From Puniceicoccaceae bacterium (GTDB lineage Bacteria; Verrucomicrobiota; Verrucomicrobiia; Opitutales; Coraliomargaritaceae): a stretch of 43,087 nucleotides of DNA. The translations under genes and the position numbers were made by a program. The DNA lies in NCBI GenBank assembly GCA_022448585.1, contig JAKVCN010000014.1:1-43087 (forward strand), written 5' to 3'. Within the stretch, counting starts at the first letter, position 1. Every line of letters starts with the position of its first letter. The notes below the pieces were generated by a model. The model was given only the letters and a program-made list of their open reading frames with translations. It was not told where the DNA came from and made no database searches. Of this stretch, positions 9,026 through 17,276 are shown one piece after another.

Positions 9026-9670
9026 TTAAAACAATTGTAACTGATCATCAGTAAGTAGTGTGGTCGGAAGGATCAATTTATTGTCGTTATTATGTGTACT
9101 ATTAACACGATTACTGACTGGGTGATCAGTAATTTCTATCTTTTGCGAGTAAGCATTTGCCTCTGATTTTGTGAGGTAATTGTCTAACCATTTCTGGTGG
9201 GCTGATTCAGGCAGTAACACCGGCATACGGTCGTGTATTCGCTTTATTCGCTCTTGTGCACAGGTTGTGAGAATTACACATTGAGGCACCTCCTCAAGTT
9301 TTGTTGCAGGCATCCACAATCCGGCAAAATAGACTAACTCGGCATGCGCAGGATAAATATAATAGGGTTGTTTTCGTATGCCATCACTGAGCCACTCGTA
9401 GAATCCATTTGCTGGAATTAGGCATCGATAAGCCTCCCAACTCTCACGAAAACGCGGCGTAGTATCTGCGCTCTCAAGACGTGCATTTATGTGAAAGTTC
9501 TGAGGAGTTCTTAGTCCCCATTGCATGCAAGTTAAAGACTCTTTTGTTTGAGTTAAAATATTAGTTCCCGGACTTATATTGTAGCTTGGCTCGTATTGCT
9601 CTGGCAATAATTTTGCAATAGAGCTAGCGAGTTTTTGAGACTTAGTATGTAAGGTGTATCGACCACACAT
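9026..9670 (-). CDS. SRAP-domain protein (YedK/HMCES family)
   Basis: A 214-residue SOS-response-associated peptidase (SRAP) protein. Members covalently cap abasic sites in single-stranded DNA through the N-terminal cysteine, here C2 of MCGRYTLH after methionine removal. Other conserved parts are visible: NARLES (substrate binding), CLIPANGFYEW with the catalytic glutamate, and IHDRMPVLL with the catalytic histidine. All key residues are present and length is normal. It is 18 nt downstream of holB, so it may be the last gene of the pfkB-tmk-holB run. That would place a DNA-repair protein beside a replication gene. No LexA-type box was recognised. Confidence 0.92.
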   Translation of the reverse strand: MCGRYTLHTKSQKLASSIAKLLPEQYEPSYNISPGTNILTQTKESLTCMQWGLRTPQNFHINARLESADTTPRFRESWEAYRCLIPANGFYEWLSDGIRKQPYYIYPAHAELVYFAGLWMPATKLEEVPQCVILTTCAQERIKRIHDRMPVLLPESAHQKWLDNYLTKSEANAYSQKIEITDHPVSNRVNSTHNNDNKLILPTTLLTDDQLQLF

Positions 9671-9688
9671 TGGTATTTGATTAAGGGT

Positions 9689-10651
9689 TTATTTCGCAGT
9701 CCACAGGCGTAATGACTTAAGGAAAAATAGTTCTAACGCCGCAGCTTCATTTAGATTTAATTCAAGTAGTCCAGCGCTATTTTCCAAGGCTTGAATTACT
9801 CGAATCTGTGCATTTACAGGGAGTCGTCCAGGATTTAGAACTTCAACATCTCGGCAAAACCCAGCTGTCAATGACTCAATTTCGCCATAGAATTGTTTAC
9901 GGTAGCCTCTGCTAAGTCCTACTTCCATAGCTTCTTTTTCGTCATTACTTACGTGTTCGGCTAGCTCTTTTTTTTGCTCCGCCCATGCGTACTTAGTAAC
10001 TTCACTTAAAATAGATTGAAAACGACTCATTAGCCCGTAAGCGCCCAGCATAATATGCGGAACGCTCTCTTTATCAGGGTCTTTGAGTAATCGCCCAAGC
10101 CAGGCACGATAATCAATAGCCCAATCCTCCCAATTGCTGTGTTCGACTTCTTCAGCTTGACTGGGTATGCGGAAATTTAAGCAGCGGCTTCTTATCGTAT
10201 CTAGCAAATCATAAGGACGAGTTGTAATAAGAAATAAAGTCGTTTCAGCGGGGGGTTCTTCAAGTGTCTTTAAAAAAGCATTCGCAGACTGAACATTCAT
10301 ACGGTCTGCTTCGAAAATAATGCCTACTTTACGGCCTCCTTGATTTGCAGTCTTTTGAACATCAATGACCAATTTACGCATGGAGTTTGATTCATCTGCT
10401 TTTGAGCCAATGCGAATCTTGCGTGCTTTGCCGCTTGGTCGAAGTGTGAAGCAATCTGGATGTAAGTAAGGATCATTTTTTGTTTTGAGCCGATCTGTTG
10501 CGATTGCTCTTACGATGGTCTCTAAGCTAGATAGATTTTCGCCATGAAGTAAAATACCGTGACCTAAACGGTCTCGCAAAAGCGATCGCTCAAGTACTTC
10601 AACGGCGCGGCTATGGCGCAAGGGTTTAGGTAATTCGCTGCTTAACGCCAT
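9689..10651 (-). CDS. holB: DNA polymerase III delta prime subunit (clamp loader)
   Basis: A 320-residue clamp-loader subunit of the AAA+ fold. The SRC motif (TIRSRCLNFRIPS) that contacts the neighbouring ATPase is intact, and NVQSANAFLKTLEEPPAETTLFLIT is characteristic of HolB/DnaX. The P-loop position (GILLHGENLSSLETI) lacks the GxxGxGKT consensus, as expected for the non-hydrolysing delta prime. The usual zinc-binding cysteine cluster is not seen. The frame is open to 10696, but the ATG at 10651 gives a family-like start and still overlaps the end of tmk by 26 nt. The tmk-holB order is common in bacteria. Confidence 0.88.
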   Translation of the reverse strand: MALSSELPKPLRHSRAVEVLERSLLRDRLGHGILLHGENLSSLETIVRAIATDRLKTKNDPYLHPDCFTLRPSGKARKIRIGSKADESNSMRKLVIDVQKTANQGGRKVGIIFEADRMNVQSANAFLKTLEEPPAETTLFLITTRPYDLLDTIRSRCLNFRIPSQAEEVEHSNWEDWAIDYRAWLGRLLKDPDKESVPHIMLGAYGLMSRFQSILSEVTKYAWAEQKKELAEHVSNDEKEAMEVGLSRGYRKQFYGEIESLTAGFCRDVEVLNPGRLPVNAQIRVIQALENSAGLLELNLNEAAALELFFLKSLRLWTAK

Positions 10652-11255
10652 CCCATATTTCTTTCTCAAGAGTTTCAGGTGATTGATCGCCATCAATTAT
10701 AATGAAACGATGTGCTTGGGTTGCAGCGAGGCGTAAGTAACCTTCGCGTACTGCTTCAAAAAAATCTAGGGTTTCACGCTCCATGCGATCGAGTTCGCCG
10801 CTACCTCGCGATCGGACGCGTGCTAAACCAATTTCTGGAGCAAGATCAATTAATACTGTTAAGTCAGGAATGCTCACGCCGACAGCAAATTTGTTTATTG
10901 CCTCGACTGTTTCAGTTGAAAGTGAGCGTGCGACGCCTTGGTAAACAGTAGTAGAATCCATGAAGCGGTCGCAAAGGACGACTTTATTATCCTTTATTGC
11001 CGGTTGTATGCATGCGCGGGAATGTTGAGCTCTTGAAGCAGCAAATAATAGTAGTTCGGTCTCTGGGCACATTCCTTCTCCTGCAGGTTCGTGCTGTAGA
11101 AGCGAGCGAATTGCTTCACTTAAGATAGTACCTCCTGGTTCACGTGTTTCTAGAACGTCATAGCCTGCTCCAGAGAAGCGAGCAGCAAGTGCCTTTAATT
11201 GAGTTGATTTACCACAACCTTCGGTTCCTTCAAAACTGATAAAAAGTCCAGACAC
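10626..11255 (-). CDS. tmk: thymidylate kinase
   Basis: A 209-residue kinase that converts dTMP to dTDP with ATP. The P-loop FEGTEGCGKST is at about residues 8-18. The DR motif DRFMDSTTVYQGVAR, containing the catalytic arginine, is at about residues 96-110, followed by a DLAPEIGLAR segment. The length is normal. The start codon is GTG at 11253-11255. The pfkB-family gene ends 7 nt upstream and holB overlaps its 3' end, so these are probably one transcript. Confidence 0.96.
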   Translation of the reverse strand: MSGLFISFEGTEGCGKSTQLKALAARFSGAGYDVLETREPGGTILSEAIRSLLQHEPAGEGMCPETELLLFAASRAQHSRACIQPAIKDNKVVLCDRFMDSTTVYQGVARSLSTETVEAINKFAVGVSIPDLTVLIDLAPEIGLARVRSRGSGELDRMERETLDFFEAVREGYLRLAATQAHRFIIIDGDQSPETLEKEIWDGVKQRIT

Positions 11256-11262
11256 GTGGCAA

Positions 11263-12372
11263 TTACCAAGTAGAGATAAATTCTGCGATAGTCTCTAGAG
11301 AGGGACTTTGCGCAGTACGCACGTAGTAGCCGGATGTCGCCACTGCCACTATCAGTGCACTCGCTGGCGACAGCCCAAGCATACGAGCAGTGACAAAACC
11401 AGAATTGAAATGATCGCCTGCCCCGGTCGTTATTTTAGGGTTTTCGCAAAGCGGTCCATCAATAAACTCTGTGCCCTGTGATGTTGCACAAGCTGCGCAT
11501 TCGACAGGATGAACAACAACAGTGTTTAATTTTAGTTTTTCACGAATTCGAGCGGCTACTAATTGTAAATTGGCTGGATTTTTTTCTAATTTTCCAAATC
11601 CTAACAATGTATCTATTTGCTCAGCTTCACGATAATTGAGTCCCAAAATTACCTTACCAAAAGCTTCAAATTGACTAAATAAATTGAGCACATTCAGGAG
11701 ATCATCAGCCGATCGTTTTTCTGGATCTGCTAAATCAAAAAAGAAGATACGTTCCGAGTTTTTAGGTAGTTTTGGAAGTAGCTGATTAAGGAAATTATCA
11801 AATATATCGGAGAGGAACGGAATCATCGTCCAATTGACCATTGATATTGCATCTGCTTGTCTGAATGCCTGCGTTAAGTCATCAATTCCCATTGTATCGA
11901 TTAGTGCCGAGTAAGTAATGGCATCCAGACTAGCCATTGAGCCAAACATAATTTTTCCATCGGTAAATTCAGCTGCATGAGTAACCCCAGGATCTGTAAT
12001 AGAAACAGCACTTGTTTTTTGCGCAAAAGTTTTAAAAACAGGATGGATGGACGGATTACCTAGTGCGCCTATATATTGAACTTTTATCCCTTGTGCGTGT
12101 TGGGCGTTTGCCATGATCGGACCATTGCCACCTAGCTTTTGAATCACTGGAGCTAGTTCTATATTGGCACTTTTACCTGCAGCTGAACTTATTCGCGCAC
12201 CAAAATCTGTAATGGTAGAAATCGCAGTAAATTTACTGCCAGGACCAGTTCGCTGATCGACAGGGTGTACTATTTTGTCTACAAATCCATCAATCCCAAC
12301 AAGTGCTTTTTTATTGCCCGCAAAGCTAGCTGCATTCCGTAGTTCGGATACTGTCTGTTCAATGAGATTCAT
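11263..12372 (-). CDS. PfkB-family carbohydrate kinase, substrate unknown
   Basis: A 369-residue ribokinase-like (PfkB) kinase. The second PfkB signature with the catalytic aspartate is seen in TTGAGDHFNSGF (about residues 317-328), and the first glycine-rich motif in KLGGNGPIMANA (about residues 78-89). It starts with an acidic GIDGFVDKIVHP stretch, resembling the FVD-type start of some sugar kinases. It is longer than most ribokinases (around 300 residues) because of extra N-terminal and central sequence. It is upstream of tmk with a 7-nt gap, which implies co-transcription but no functional link. The sugar cannot be inferred. Divergent from tolQ. Confidence 0.82.
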   Translation of the reverse strand: MNLIEQTVSELRNAASFAGNKKALVGIDGFVDKIVHPVDQRTGPGSKFTAISTITDFGARISSAAGKSANIELAPVIQKLGGNGPIMANAQHAQGIKVQYIGALGNPSIHPVFKTFAQKTSAVSITDPGVTHAAEFTDGKIMFGSMASLDAITYSALIDTMGIDDLTQAFRQADAISMVNWTMIPFLSDIFDNFLNQLLPKLPKNSERIFFFDLADPEKRSADDLLNVLNLFSQFEAFGKVILGLNYREAEQIDTLLGFGKLEKNPANLQLVAARIREKLKLNTVVVHPVECAACATSQGTEFIDGPLCENPKITTGAGDHFNSGFVTARMLGLSPASALIVAVATSGYYVRTAQSPSLETIAEFISTW

Positions 12373-12545
12373 CGTTGTTTATATATCTTATAGGTCTAGG
12401 CTACAAAGTGTTGCTGGCAAACCATTTTAAATGCACTTTTTATTCGATACTTATAAATTTGCAGTAATTGTTTGGATTTTATGCTAGCGCGTAATTCAAG
12501 GAGCAGTTTACTATAAATGTTCAATTATTCGTCACTGAAGTCCTT

Positions 12546-13277
12546 ATGTTTTTTAACTTTGCAATAAATATTTTCCTCTTACAAGCAACCGCAGGGTCTA
12601 ACGTCTTCACTTATTTTGGGCAGTCCAATTTTGCTGGTAAAGTTATAATTCTGATTTTAGCGATATTTAGTGTTGTTGCTTGGTCTGTTATGCTTGGCAA
12701 GTATATGGATCTCTCTCGTTTAAGGTCACAAAACCAGCGCTATGAGCGATTGCTTAGCCAAGAGGGGCACCTTCTTGCACTCGACTCCGACAGACCTGGT
12801 AAAGGATCAGGACCTTTTTATGCCATAGTTAAAGAGGGGTTACAGGCTTTTCGTCGATACGGTAGTGGTATGAAAGATCCCGATGTACAGAGGATGACCT
12901 TGCGCATGGGTCACGTAGAAAATGCTTTGCAGCGATCCGTAGCGCAGCAAACGATACGTTATGAGACAAAGATGGTTATGCTCGGTTCAATTGTCAGCGG
13001 AGCGCCTTTTCTTGGATTATTAGGTACTGTTTGGGGCGTTATGGATGCTTTTGGTGGCATGGTTGGCTCAGGTTCTGCGAGTTTACAAGGCTTAGCGCCT
13101 GGAGTATCAGGTGCATTACTGACTACTGTAGCTGGCTTGGTAGTCGCGATTCCGTCAGTTTTTGGATATAATTATTTGCTACAACAAACCAAGATTTCAG
13201 TTGTAGAGCTAGAGAATTTTGCGAGCACTGTCGCTGATCGTATCGAGCTGGAAGCACAGGCGACGGTAAGTGATTAA
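12546..13277 (+). CDS. tolQ: TolQ/ExbB-family proton channel protein
   Basis: A 243-residue MotA/TolQ/ExbB protein. Membrane segments are at about residues 30-51, 140-165 and 178-205. The second contains SGAPFLGLLGTVWGVMDAF and the third GVSGALLTTVAGLVVAIPS. The long cytoplasmic loop after segment 1 is TolQ-like. It is the first gene of a tolQ-tolR-tonB run, with tolR 30 nt downstream, and would form the proton-driven motor with TolR. The downstream genes lack tolB and pal in this window, so whether it serves a Tol-Pal or a TonB system is open. Start ATG without a Shine-Dalgarno sequence. Confidence 0.9.
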   Translation: MFFNFAINIFLLQATAGSNVFTYFGQSNFAGKVIILILAIFSVVAWSVMLGKYMDLSRLRSQNQRYERLLSQEGHLLALDSDRPGKGSGPFYAIVKEGLQAFRRYGSGMKDPDVQRMTLRMGHVENALQRSVAQQTIRYETKMVMLGSIVSGAPFLGLLGTVWGVMDAFGGMVGSGSASLQGLAPGVSGALLTTVAGLVVAIPSVFGYNYLLQQTKISVVELENFASTVADRIELEAQATVSD

Positions 13278-13307
13278 TCTAGCCTGCATGACTGAAGAAT
13301 TCGTATT

Positions 13308-13721
13308 ATGGCCCGAAACTTCCACCGCAAAGACCGTCTATCGGCTCTTACAGAGATTAATGTTACGCCACTAATCGACTTAGCTTTTGCTTTATTAATT
13401 ATATTTATGATTACCACACCACTATTAGAGCAGACAATAGAGTTGGATCTACCAATTGAAACCAATAAAGAACAGTCTCAAGATAGAGATGATTTTCAGT
13501 TTGTCTCTATCGATGCTATGGGGCGACACTACTGGGGTAGTCAGGAAGTATCGATTCAGCGTTTGGGAGTCTTACTGGATCAATTGGCAAAAGAGCCTTC
13601 TGTGCCTGTACTCAGTATACGCGCTGATGCAAAATTGCCCTATCAACGTATTGTTACCCTTATCGATATGATAAAACAGCGTAATATATCAAAAATAAGT
13701 TTAGATACTAAAGTTGATTAA
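13308..13721 (+). CDS. tolR: TolR/ExbD-family protein
   Basis: A 137-residue ExbD/TolR protein. The cytoplasmic N-terminus (MARNFHRKDRLSALTEINVT) is followed by one membrane helix with the conserved D24 in TPLIDLAFALLIIFMITTP, and by a periplasmic domain. The aspartate is the proton-carrying residue of the family. It lies 30 nt after tolQ, and the tonB-like gene follows within 4 nt or overlaps. It couples the proton channel to the TonB/TolA-like protein encoded next. Confidence 0.9.
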   Translation: MARNFHRKDRLSALTEINVTPLIDLAFALLIIFMITTPLLEQTIELDLPIETNKEQSQDRDDFQFVSIDAMGRHYWGSQEVSIQRLGVLLDQLAKEPSVPVLSIRADAKLPYQRIVTLIDMIKQRNISKISLDTKVD

Positions 13722-13725
13722 TAGA

Positions 13726-14427
13726 ATGAGATTTCTACGGAATCAGCCCTTATTGGCTTCCGTTATTTTACATGTTATTACACTGCTAGCAGGCTTATTG
13801 TATATCCTTGCAGTTAATTTTTGGCCGAGACCAGACTCGCATGTTTTTGAGATCGTTACTGCCCTACCACAAAGTGCGCACCCTAAAGTGTCTAATGTTG
13901 TAGCAGAAGTACCAATCAAGCAGTCCCCAATCCTTCAAACTGCTACGCCGAGAACAAAACAAGAGCTAGCTATCCAGGCAGAACCGCAAGCGAAGCCAAC
14001 CTTAACCTATGACCAATTTATTAAAAAAGAAGGTAATCCAAAGCCGCGAATGCAACCAGTAAATACGCAAAAAGTAGAGCTACCCTTAATAGATTGGCAA
14101 GAATTAGAGCTCACAGTCACTGCTTCGCAATCTAACGATCGGTTGAGCGAAACCCAAATAAACGAACTGCTACATTTCCAAAATCAATTGAGGAATCAGC
14201 TTTATGCAGCCTGGAAACAACAGGAAATTGCCGCAGTAAACATAATGTGTATTGCAATTTTTGAGGTTTCTGCAAACGGGCTTATTTCTTCAGTTCGGCT
14301 TAGCCCTAGCTCTGGAGACTCCAACTTTGACGCCTCTGTACTAGAGGCTTTTAGGAGAATTAGTAGGGTACAACCTACCCCCACTGGTCGATCACATCAG
14401 TTTAAGATGCCATTTAGGGTGCAGTAA
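13726..14427 (+). CDS. TonB/TolA C-terminal-domain protein
   Basis: A 233-residue TonB/TolA-like energy-transducing protein. It has one membrane anchor (about residues 10-30), a proline/glutamine-rich periplasmic stretch (about residues 45-140) and a C-terminal domain (about residues 150-233) with IAIFEVSANGLISSVRLSPSSGDSNFDASVLEAFRRI, typical of TonB/TolA C-terminal domains. A TTG at 13714 would add four residues and overlap tolR. I prefer the ATG at 13726, 4 nt after the tolR stop. Its gene context (tolQ-tolR upstream) supports either TonB or TolA. No tolB/pal is nearby, which favours TonB, but the C-terminal domain alone does not decide. Confidence 0.82.
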   Translation: MRFLRNQPLLASVILHVITLLAGLLYILAVNFWPRPDSHVFEIVTALPQSAHPKVSNVVAEVPIKQSPILQTATPRTKQELAIQAEPQAKPTLTYDQFIKKEGNPKPRMQPVNTQKVELPLIDWQELELTVTASQSNDRLSETQINELLHFQNQLRNQLYAAWKQQEIAAVNIMCIAIFEVSANGLISSVRLSPSSGDSNFDASVLEAFRRISRVQPTPTGRSHQFKMPFRVQ

Positions 14428-14460
14428 TTTAAAATGTAACAAGAAGATGAGGCACCAATA

Positions 14461-14474
14461 ACTTGACATCAAGT
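14461..14474. promoter_or_regulatory. 14-bp palindrome before marR, candidate MarR operator
   Basis: ACTTGACATCAAGT is an inverted repeat with perfect 6-nt arms (ACTTGA/TCAAGT) and a 2-nt centre. It lies 23 nt upstream of the marR ATG and contains a perfect TTGACA hexamer (14463-14468) that could serve as a -35 box, though no good -10 lies 17-18 nt downstream. MarR proteins commonly repress their own genes at such palindromes, so autoregulation is a reasonable inference. Confidence 0.45.
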
Positions 14475-14497
14475 ATTTATTGTTTTTACTTCTTTAT

Positions 14498-14947
14498 ATG
14501 GCTAAAATCTATCAGCATTCTGGGGCTCATTTGTTTCTTCTATTATGGAGGGCAGCGCATCAAGTAATGTGTTATGAGAAATCTAGCATTAGTCGGGCAG
14601 GCTTTAAGTCTTTGTCGGATTTTGCAGTATTAGAGATTCTTTTACACAAAGGTCCGATGTCAGTAAGTGCCATAGGCGATAGAGTAATGTTAACTAGTGG
14701 TTCGATTACTACAGCGGTACAACGTCTAGAGAAGAGAGGCTTTATCGATCGATCTCGTAATCAACTTGACGCCCGTATGGTACTGGTCGAATTAACTTCA
14801 ACCGGTCGCGCTTTAATAGAAGAAAGCTTTGCGAAACATTCTTCTGAATTAGACTACTTGTTCGAAGTTTTTGATGAAGCTGAACGAGCTAATTTTGCTA
14901 ATTTAATAAGTAAATTGAGTGACTATGCAGAGTCATTGAATAAATAA
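14498..14947 (+). CDS. MarR-family transcriptional regulator
   Basis: A 149-residue winged-helix regulator of the MarR family. The recognition region is in MSVSAIGDRVMLTSGSITTAVQRLEKRGFIDRSRNQLDARMVLVELTSTG (about residues 48-97), with the wing containing the D-x-R family signature. Flanking helices form the dimerisation part. A TTG at 14480 gives six extra residues, but the ATG at 14498 starts the conserved part, so I chose it. The 14-bp palindrome upstream suggests autoregulation. The gene follows the tonB-like gene by 70 nt and is convergent with tsaE. The ligand and any other target are unknown. Confidence 0.88.
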   Translation: MAKIYQHSGAHLFLLLWRAAHQVMCYEKSSISRAGFKSLSDFAVLEILLHKGPMSVSAIGDRVMLTSGSITTAVQRLEKRGFIDRSRNQLDARMVLVELTSTGRALIEESFAKHSSELDYLFEVFDEAERANFANLISKLSDYAESLNK

Positions 14948-14976
14948 AAAAACATTTAGCTTGGTATCAAGCTAAA
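14946..14976 (-). terminator. intrinsic terminator of the tsaE operon
   Basis: A perfect 9-bp stem (14955-14963 with 14968-14976, loop GTAT) is followed on the minus strand by a T run (complement of the A run at 14946-14952). It lies just after the tsaE stop and overlaps the end of the convergent marR. There is no T run on the plus strand, so it should mainly stop minus-strand transcripts. Confidence 0.8.
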
Positions 14977-14989
14977 TATAAATGAATGC

Positions 14990-15445
14990 TTACTGTAAGC
15001 GCGCCAGACGGAGGTGATGAAACGTATTTTCTTCAATAGTAAGATAAAAATGCCAGGCATCTGAGGGTATTGAGTCTTCAATTTTCTCCGGCCATTCGAT
15101 GGCTAGGCACCATGGATCATTAAGAAAGTCATTAATCATGAGATTCTCAAAGTCGGCACTTTTTTCTAAACGATATGCATCTAGATGGATGAGGCATCGG
15201 TCGTTGCTCTGATATATTTTATATAGATTATACGTCGGACTAGTTACATTTTCCTTAATCCCCCAGGCTTTTGCTAACGCACGAATAAAAGTTGTTTTAC
15301 CCACACCTAATTCACCATGAAAAGCGAGCACTTGGTTGGCTGGAATTGATGAGGCTAGCGCATAAGCGATTTGTTCGGTCTGCTTTGCATTTATTGTAGT
15401 CTGACCCTGTTCTAGGGCACTAATTTGATCATCCAAATCGTTCAT
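14990..15445 (-). CDS. tsaE: tRNA t6A biosynthesis ATPase TsaE
   Basis: A 151-residue P-loop ATPase required for t6A modification at tRNA position 37, acting with TsaB/TsaC/TsaD. The Walker A loop GELGVGKTTFIRALA (about residues 44-58) and SPTYNLYKIY (about residues 72-81) are characteristic, and HLDAYRLE follows as the next motif. Length is normal. It overlaps the end of thiL by 4 nt (ATGA), indicating coupled translation. A terminator lies 14 nt after its stop. tsaB/C/D are not in the window. Confidence 0.93.
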   Translation of the reverse strand: MNDLDDQISALEQGQTTINAKQTEQIAYALASSIPANQVLAFHGELGVGKTTFIRALAKAWGIKENVTSPTYNLYKIYQSNDRCLIHLDAYRLEKSADFENLMINDFLNDPWCLAIEWPEKIEDSIPSDAWHFYLTIEENTFHHLRLARLQ

Positions 15446-16416
15446 GGCAGTTTAAAATGTTCAAAGCCGGGGTACATGGAAAGTACTTCTTTAGTTTTTG
15501 AGTCGAGTAGTTTGGATGTTCGTGAATCGGCTACAAATACTCCAATATTGGTGAGGCATAAGTCAGGAAATGCGGCAGCCCAGCGTGATTCAAACTTACT
15601 GCGATTGCTGTTGCCGTTAATACTGAAGAGCAATTCATAATCTTCACCGTCACACATTGCATGTTCCAAGGCTTTGCGCTTGCTTAGTTTTGCTATTTTA
15701 TGTGCAGATTGATCTATGGGTATCGCGTCTAAGTTAATCTCTGCTGCGCATTTAATAGGGCAAAAAACGCTTAAATCTTTACCGAGACCATCAGTTAAAT
15801 CCATCATAGCGTTGCACTCGCTTTGTTTTGCTAACCATCGTGCTTCCACTAGACGAGGCGCGAAGGCATAATGTTTGCCTAAAGCACTGCCGCCTAAAAA
15901 GCCAGTAACATAGATTTGATCATTTTGCTGCGCTGTTTGTCGTAGAATTGGATCTAATGCAGTGCCTGTTAGAGTTAGAACAGCTGAAAATGCGCCTTTA
16001 TTAACTTGGCTAACATCGCCTCCCACCAATGAAACATTGTAGTTTAAGGATGTAGCACGTACGCCCTCAAAGAATTTTTGCAACCATCTGGTAGAAACAT
16101 CTGGACCGCATAATAGCGCGAGCACAGCTGAACTGGGTGTACCTCCCATGGCAGCAATATCACTTAGATTTCGTTTTATCAGCTTTGCTCCGGCATCCTT
16201 AGCGCTTACGCTAGCATCGAAATGCTGCCCATAAGTCATGCTGTCCGTGGTCAGAAGGGGCTTTCCTGAAGAAAAAGGGTTTAGTACAGCACAATCATCA
16301 CCCATTCCATACGGCGCTGGAGGTGTGCATGGGCCTAACCATTTTTGAATATTCGAAAGAAGTGATCGCTCCCCTAGATACGCAATTGAATCTTCGTATT
16401 CCTGAGTAAAAATCAT
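15442..16416 (-). CDS. thiL: thiamine-monophosphate kinase
   Basis: A 324-residue ThiL that phosphorylates thiamine monophosphate to thiamine diphosphate, the last step of de novo synthesis. Family motifs include GMGDDCAVL (about residues 37-45), TDSMTYGQHFD with the metal-binding aspartate, RNLSDIAAMGGTPSSAVL (about residues 83-100) and MDLTDGLGKDL (about residues 205-215). The next gene on the strand, xthA, ends 25 nt upstream and tsaE overlaps downstream, forming a compact minus-strand run. No TPP riboswitch was recognised at its start. Confidence 0.92.
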   Translation of the reverse strand: MIFTQEYEDSIAYLGERSLLSNIQKWLGPCTPPAPYGMGDDCAVLNPFSSGKPLLTTDSMTYGQHFDASVSAKDAGAKLIKRNLSDIAAMGGTPSSAVLALLCGPDVSTRWLQKFFEGVRATSLNYNVSLVGGDVSQVNKGAFSAVLTLTGTALDPILRQTAQQNDQIYVTGFLGGSALGKHYAFAPRLVEARWLAKQSECNAMMDLTDGLGKDLSVFCPIKCAAEINLDAIPIDQSAHKIAKLSKRKALEHAMCDGEDYELLFSINGNSNRSKFESRWAAAFPDLCLTNIGVFVADSRTSKLLDSKTKEVLSMYPGFEHFKLP

Positions 16417-16441
16417 TTTTCTATAGGTTTTGGTGTCAGCT

Positions 16442-17227
16442 TTATATTTTTAAGCGTACAGGGCAGTGGTCGGAGCCTAGAACTTGATTCATTATTTCTG
16501 CTTCTTTTATTCGCTCGCGAAATACGTCCGAAGTACAAAAGTAGTCTATGCGCCAGCCTATATTTCTCTGGCGTGCTGCTGCTCGATACGACCACCACGA
16601 ATATTGATCGGTAGCGTGTGGTGACAAGTGTCGGAATGTATCAATAAAACCTGCCTCTAATAGAGCATCAAAGCCAGCGCGCTCCTCATCGGTAAAGCCT
16701 GCATTCTTACGGTTAGTCTTAGGGTTTGCTAAGTCAATTTCAGTATGTGCTACATTCAAATCACCACAAAATATTACAGATTTATGAACTTCTAATCCTT
16801 TTAAATAGGATAGAAAATCGACATCCCATTCAAGCGTGCGGTAATCGATACGTCGAGGGCGCTTGTTTTCATCATGATTTTGAGAATTTGGTGTATAAAC
16901 ATTTACCAAGTAAAAATCATTGAATTCTGCTGTAATTATACGCCCTTCAGCGTCGTGCTTTGAAATTCCCATACCATATTGCACACTTATTGGCTGACAC
17001 TTGCATAGTATTGCAGTTCCAGAGTAGCCCTTTTTTTTGGCACAATTCCAATAGACGAAAGGGTAGCCATCAAAGTTGAAGTCAGCAATTAAATCGCTCG
17101 ATATTTTTGTTTCTTGTAAGCAAATTATATCCGGTGATTGCTCCTTGATAAACGTATCAAATCCTTTTTTAAGAACTGCACGTAAACCATTCACATTCCA
17201 TGATATCAGATCTGTAGGAGATTTCAT
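16442..17227 (-). CDS. xthA: exodeoxyribonuclease III (AP endonuclease)
   Basis: A 261-residue EEP-family nuclease that cleaves abasic DNA sites and degrades 3' ends. Conserved catalytic motifs are [12 protein letters not shown] (N-terminal), LQETKI with the metal-binding glutamate, [19 protein letters not shown] and the C-terminal GSDHCPV with the catalytic histidine. A GTG at 17236 would add three residues; the ATG at 17227 starts the conserved N-terminus and is used here. It precedes thiL by 25 nt and lies 49 nt after mnmA, so it may be part of the same transcript. The gene symbol could equally be exoA. Confidence 0.92.
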   Translation of the reverse strand: MKSPTDLISWNVNGLRAVLKKGFDTFIKEQSPDIICLQETKISSDLIADFNFDGYPFVYWNCAKKKGYSGTAILCKCQPISVQYGMGISKHDAEGRIITAEFNDFYLVNVYTPNSQNHDENKRPRRIDYRTLEWDVDFLSYLKGLEVHKSVIFCGDLNVAHTEIDLANPKTNRKNAGFTDEERAGFDALLEAGFIDTFRHLSPHATDQYSWWSYRAAARQRNIGWRIDYFCTSDVFRERIKEAEIMNQVLGSDHCPVRLKI

Positions 17228-17276
17228 CGAAGTCACTTTTTTATTTTTAGGTGCTTAATACTACTTATTTACTAGA

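Noticed and set aside
10651-10696. Longer start of holB
   Set aside because: It would overlap tmk by 71 nt; the ATG at 10651 gives a normal N-terminus.
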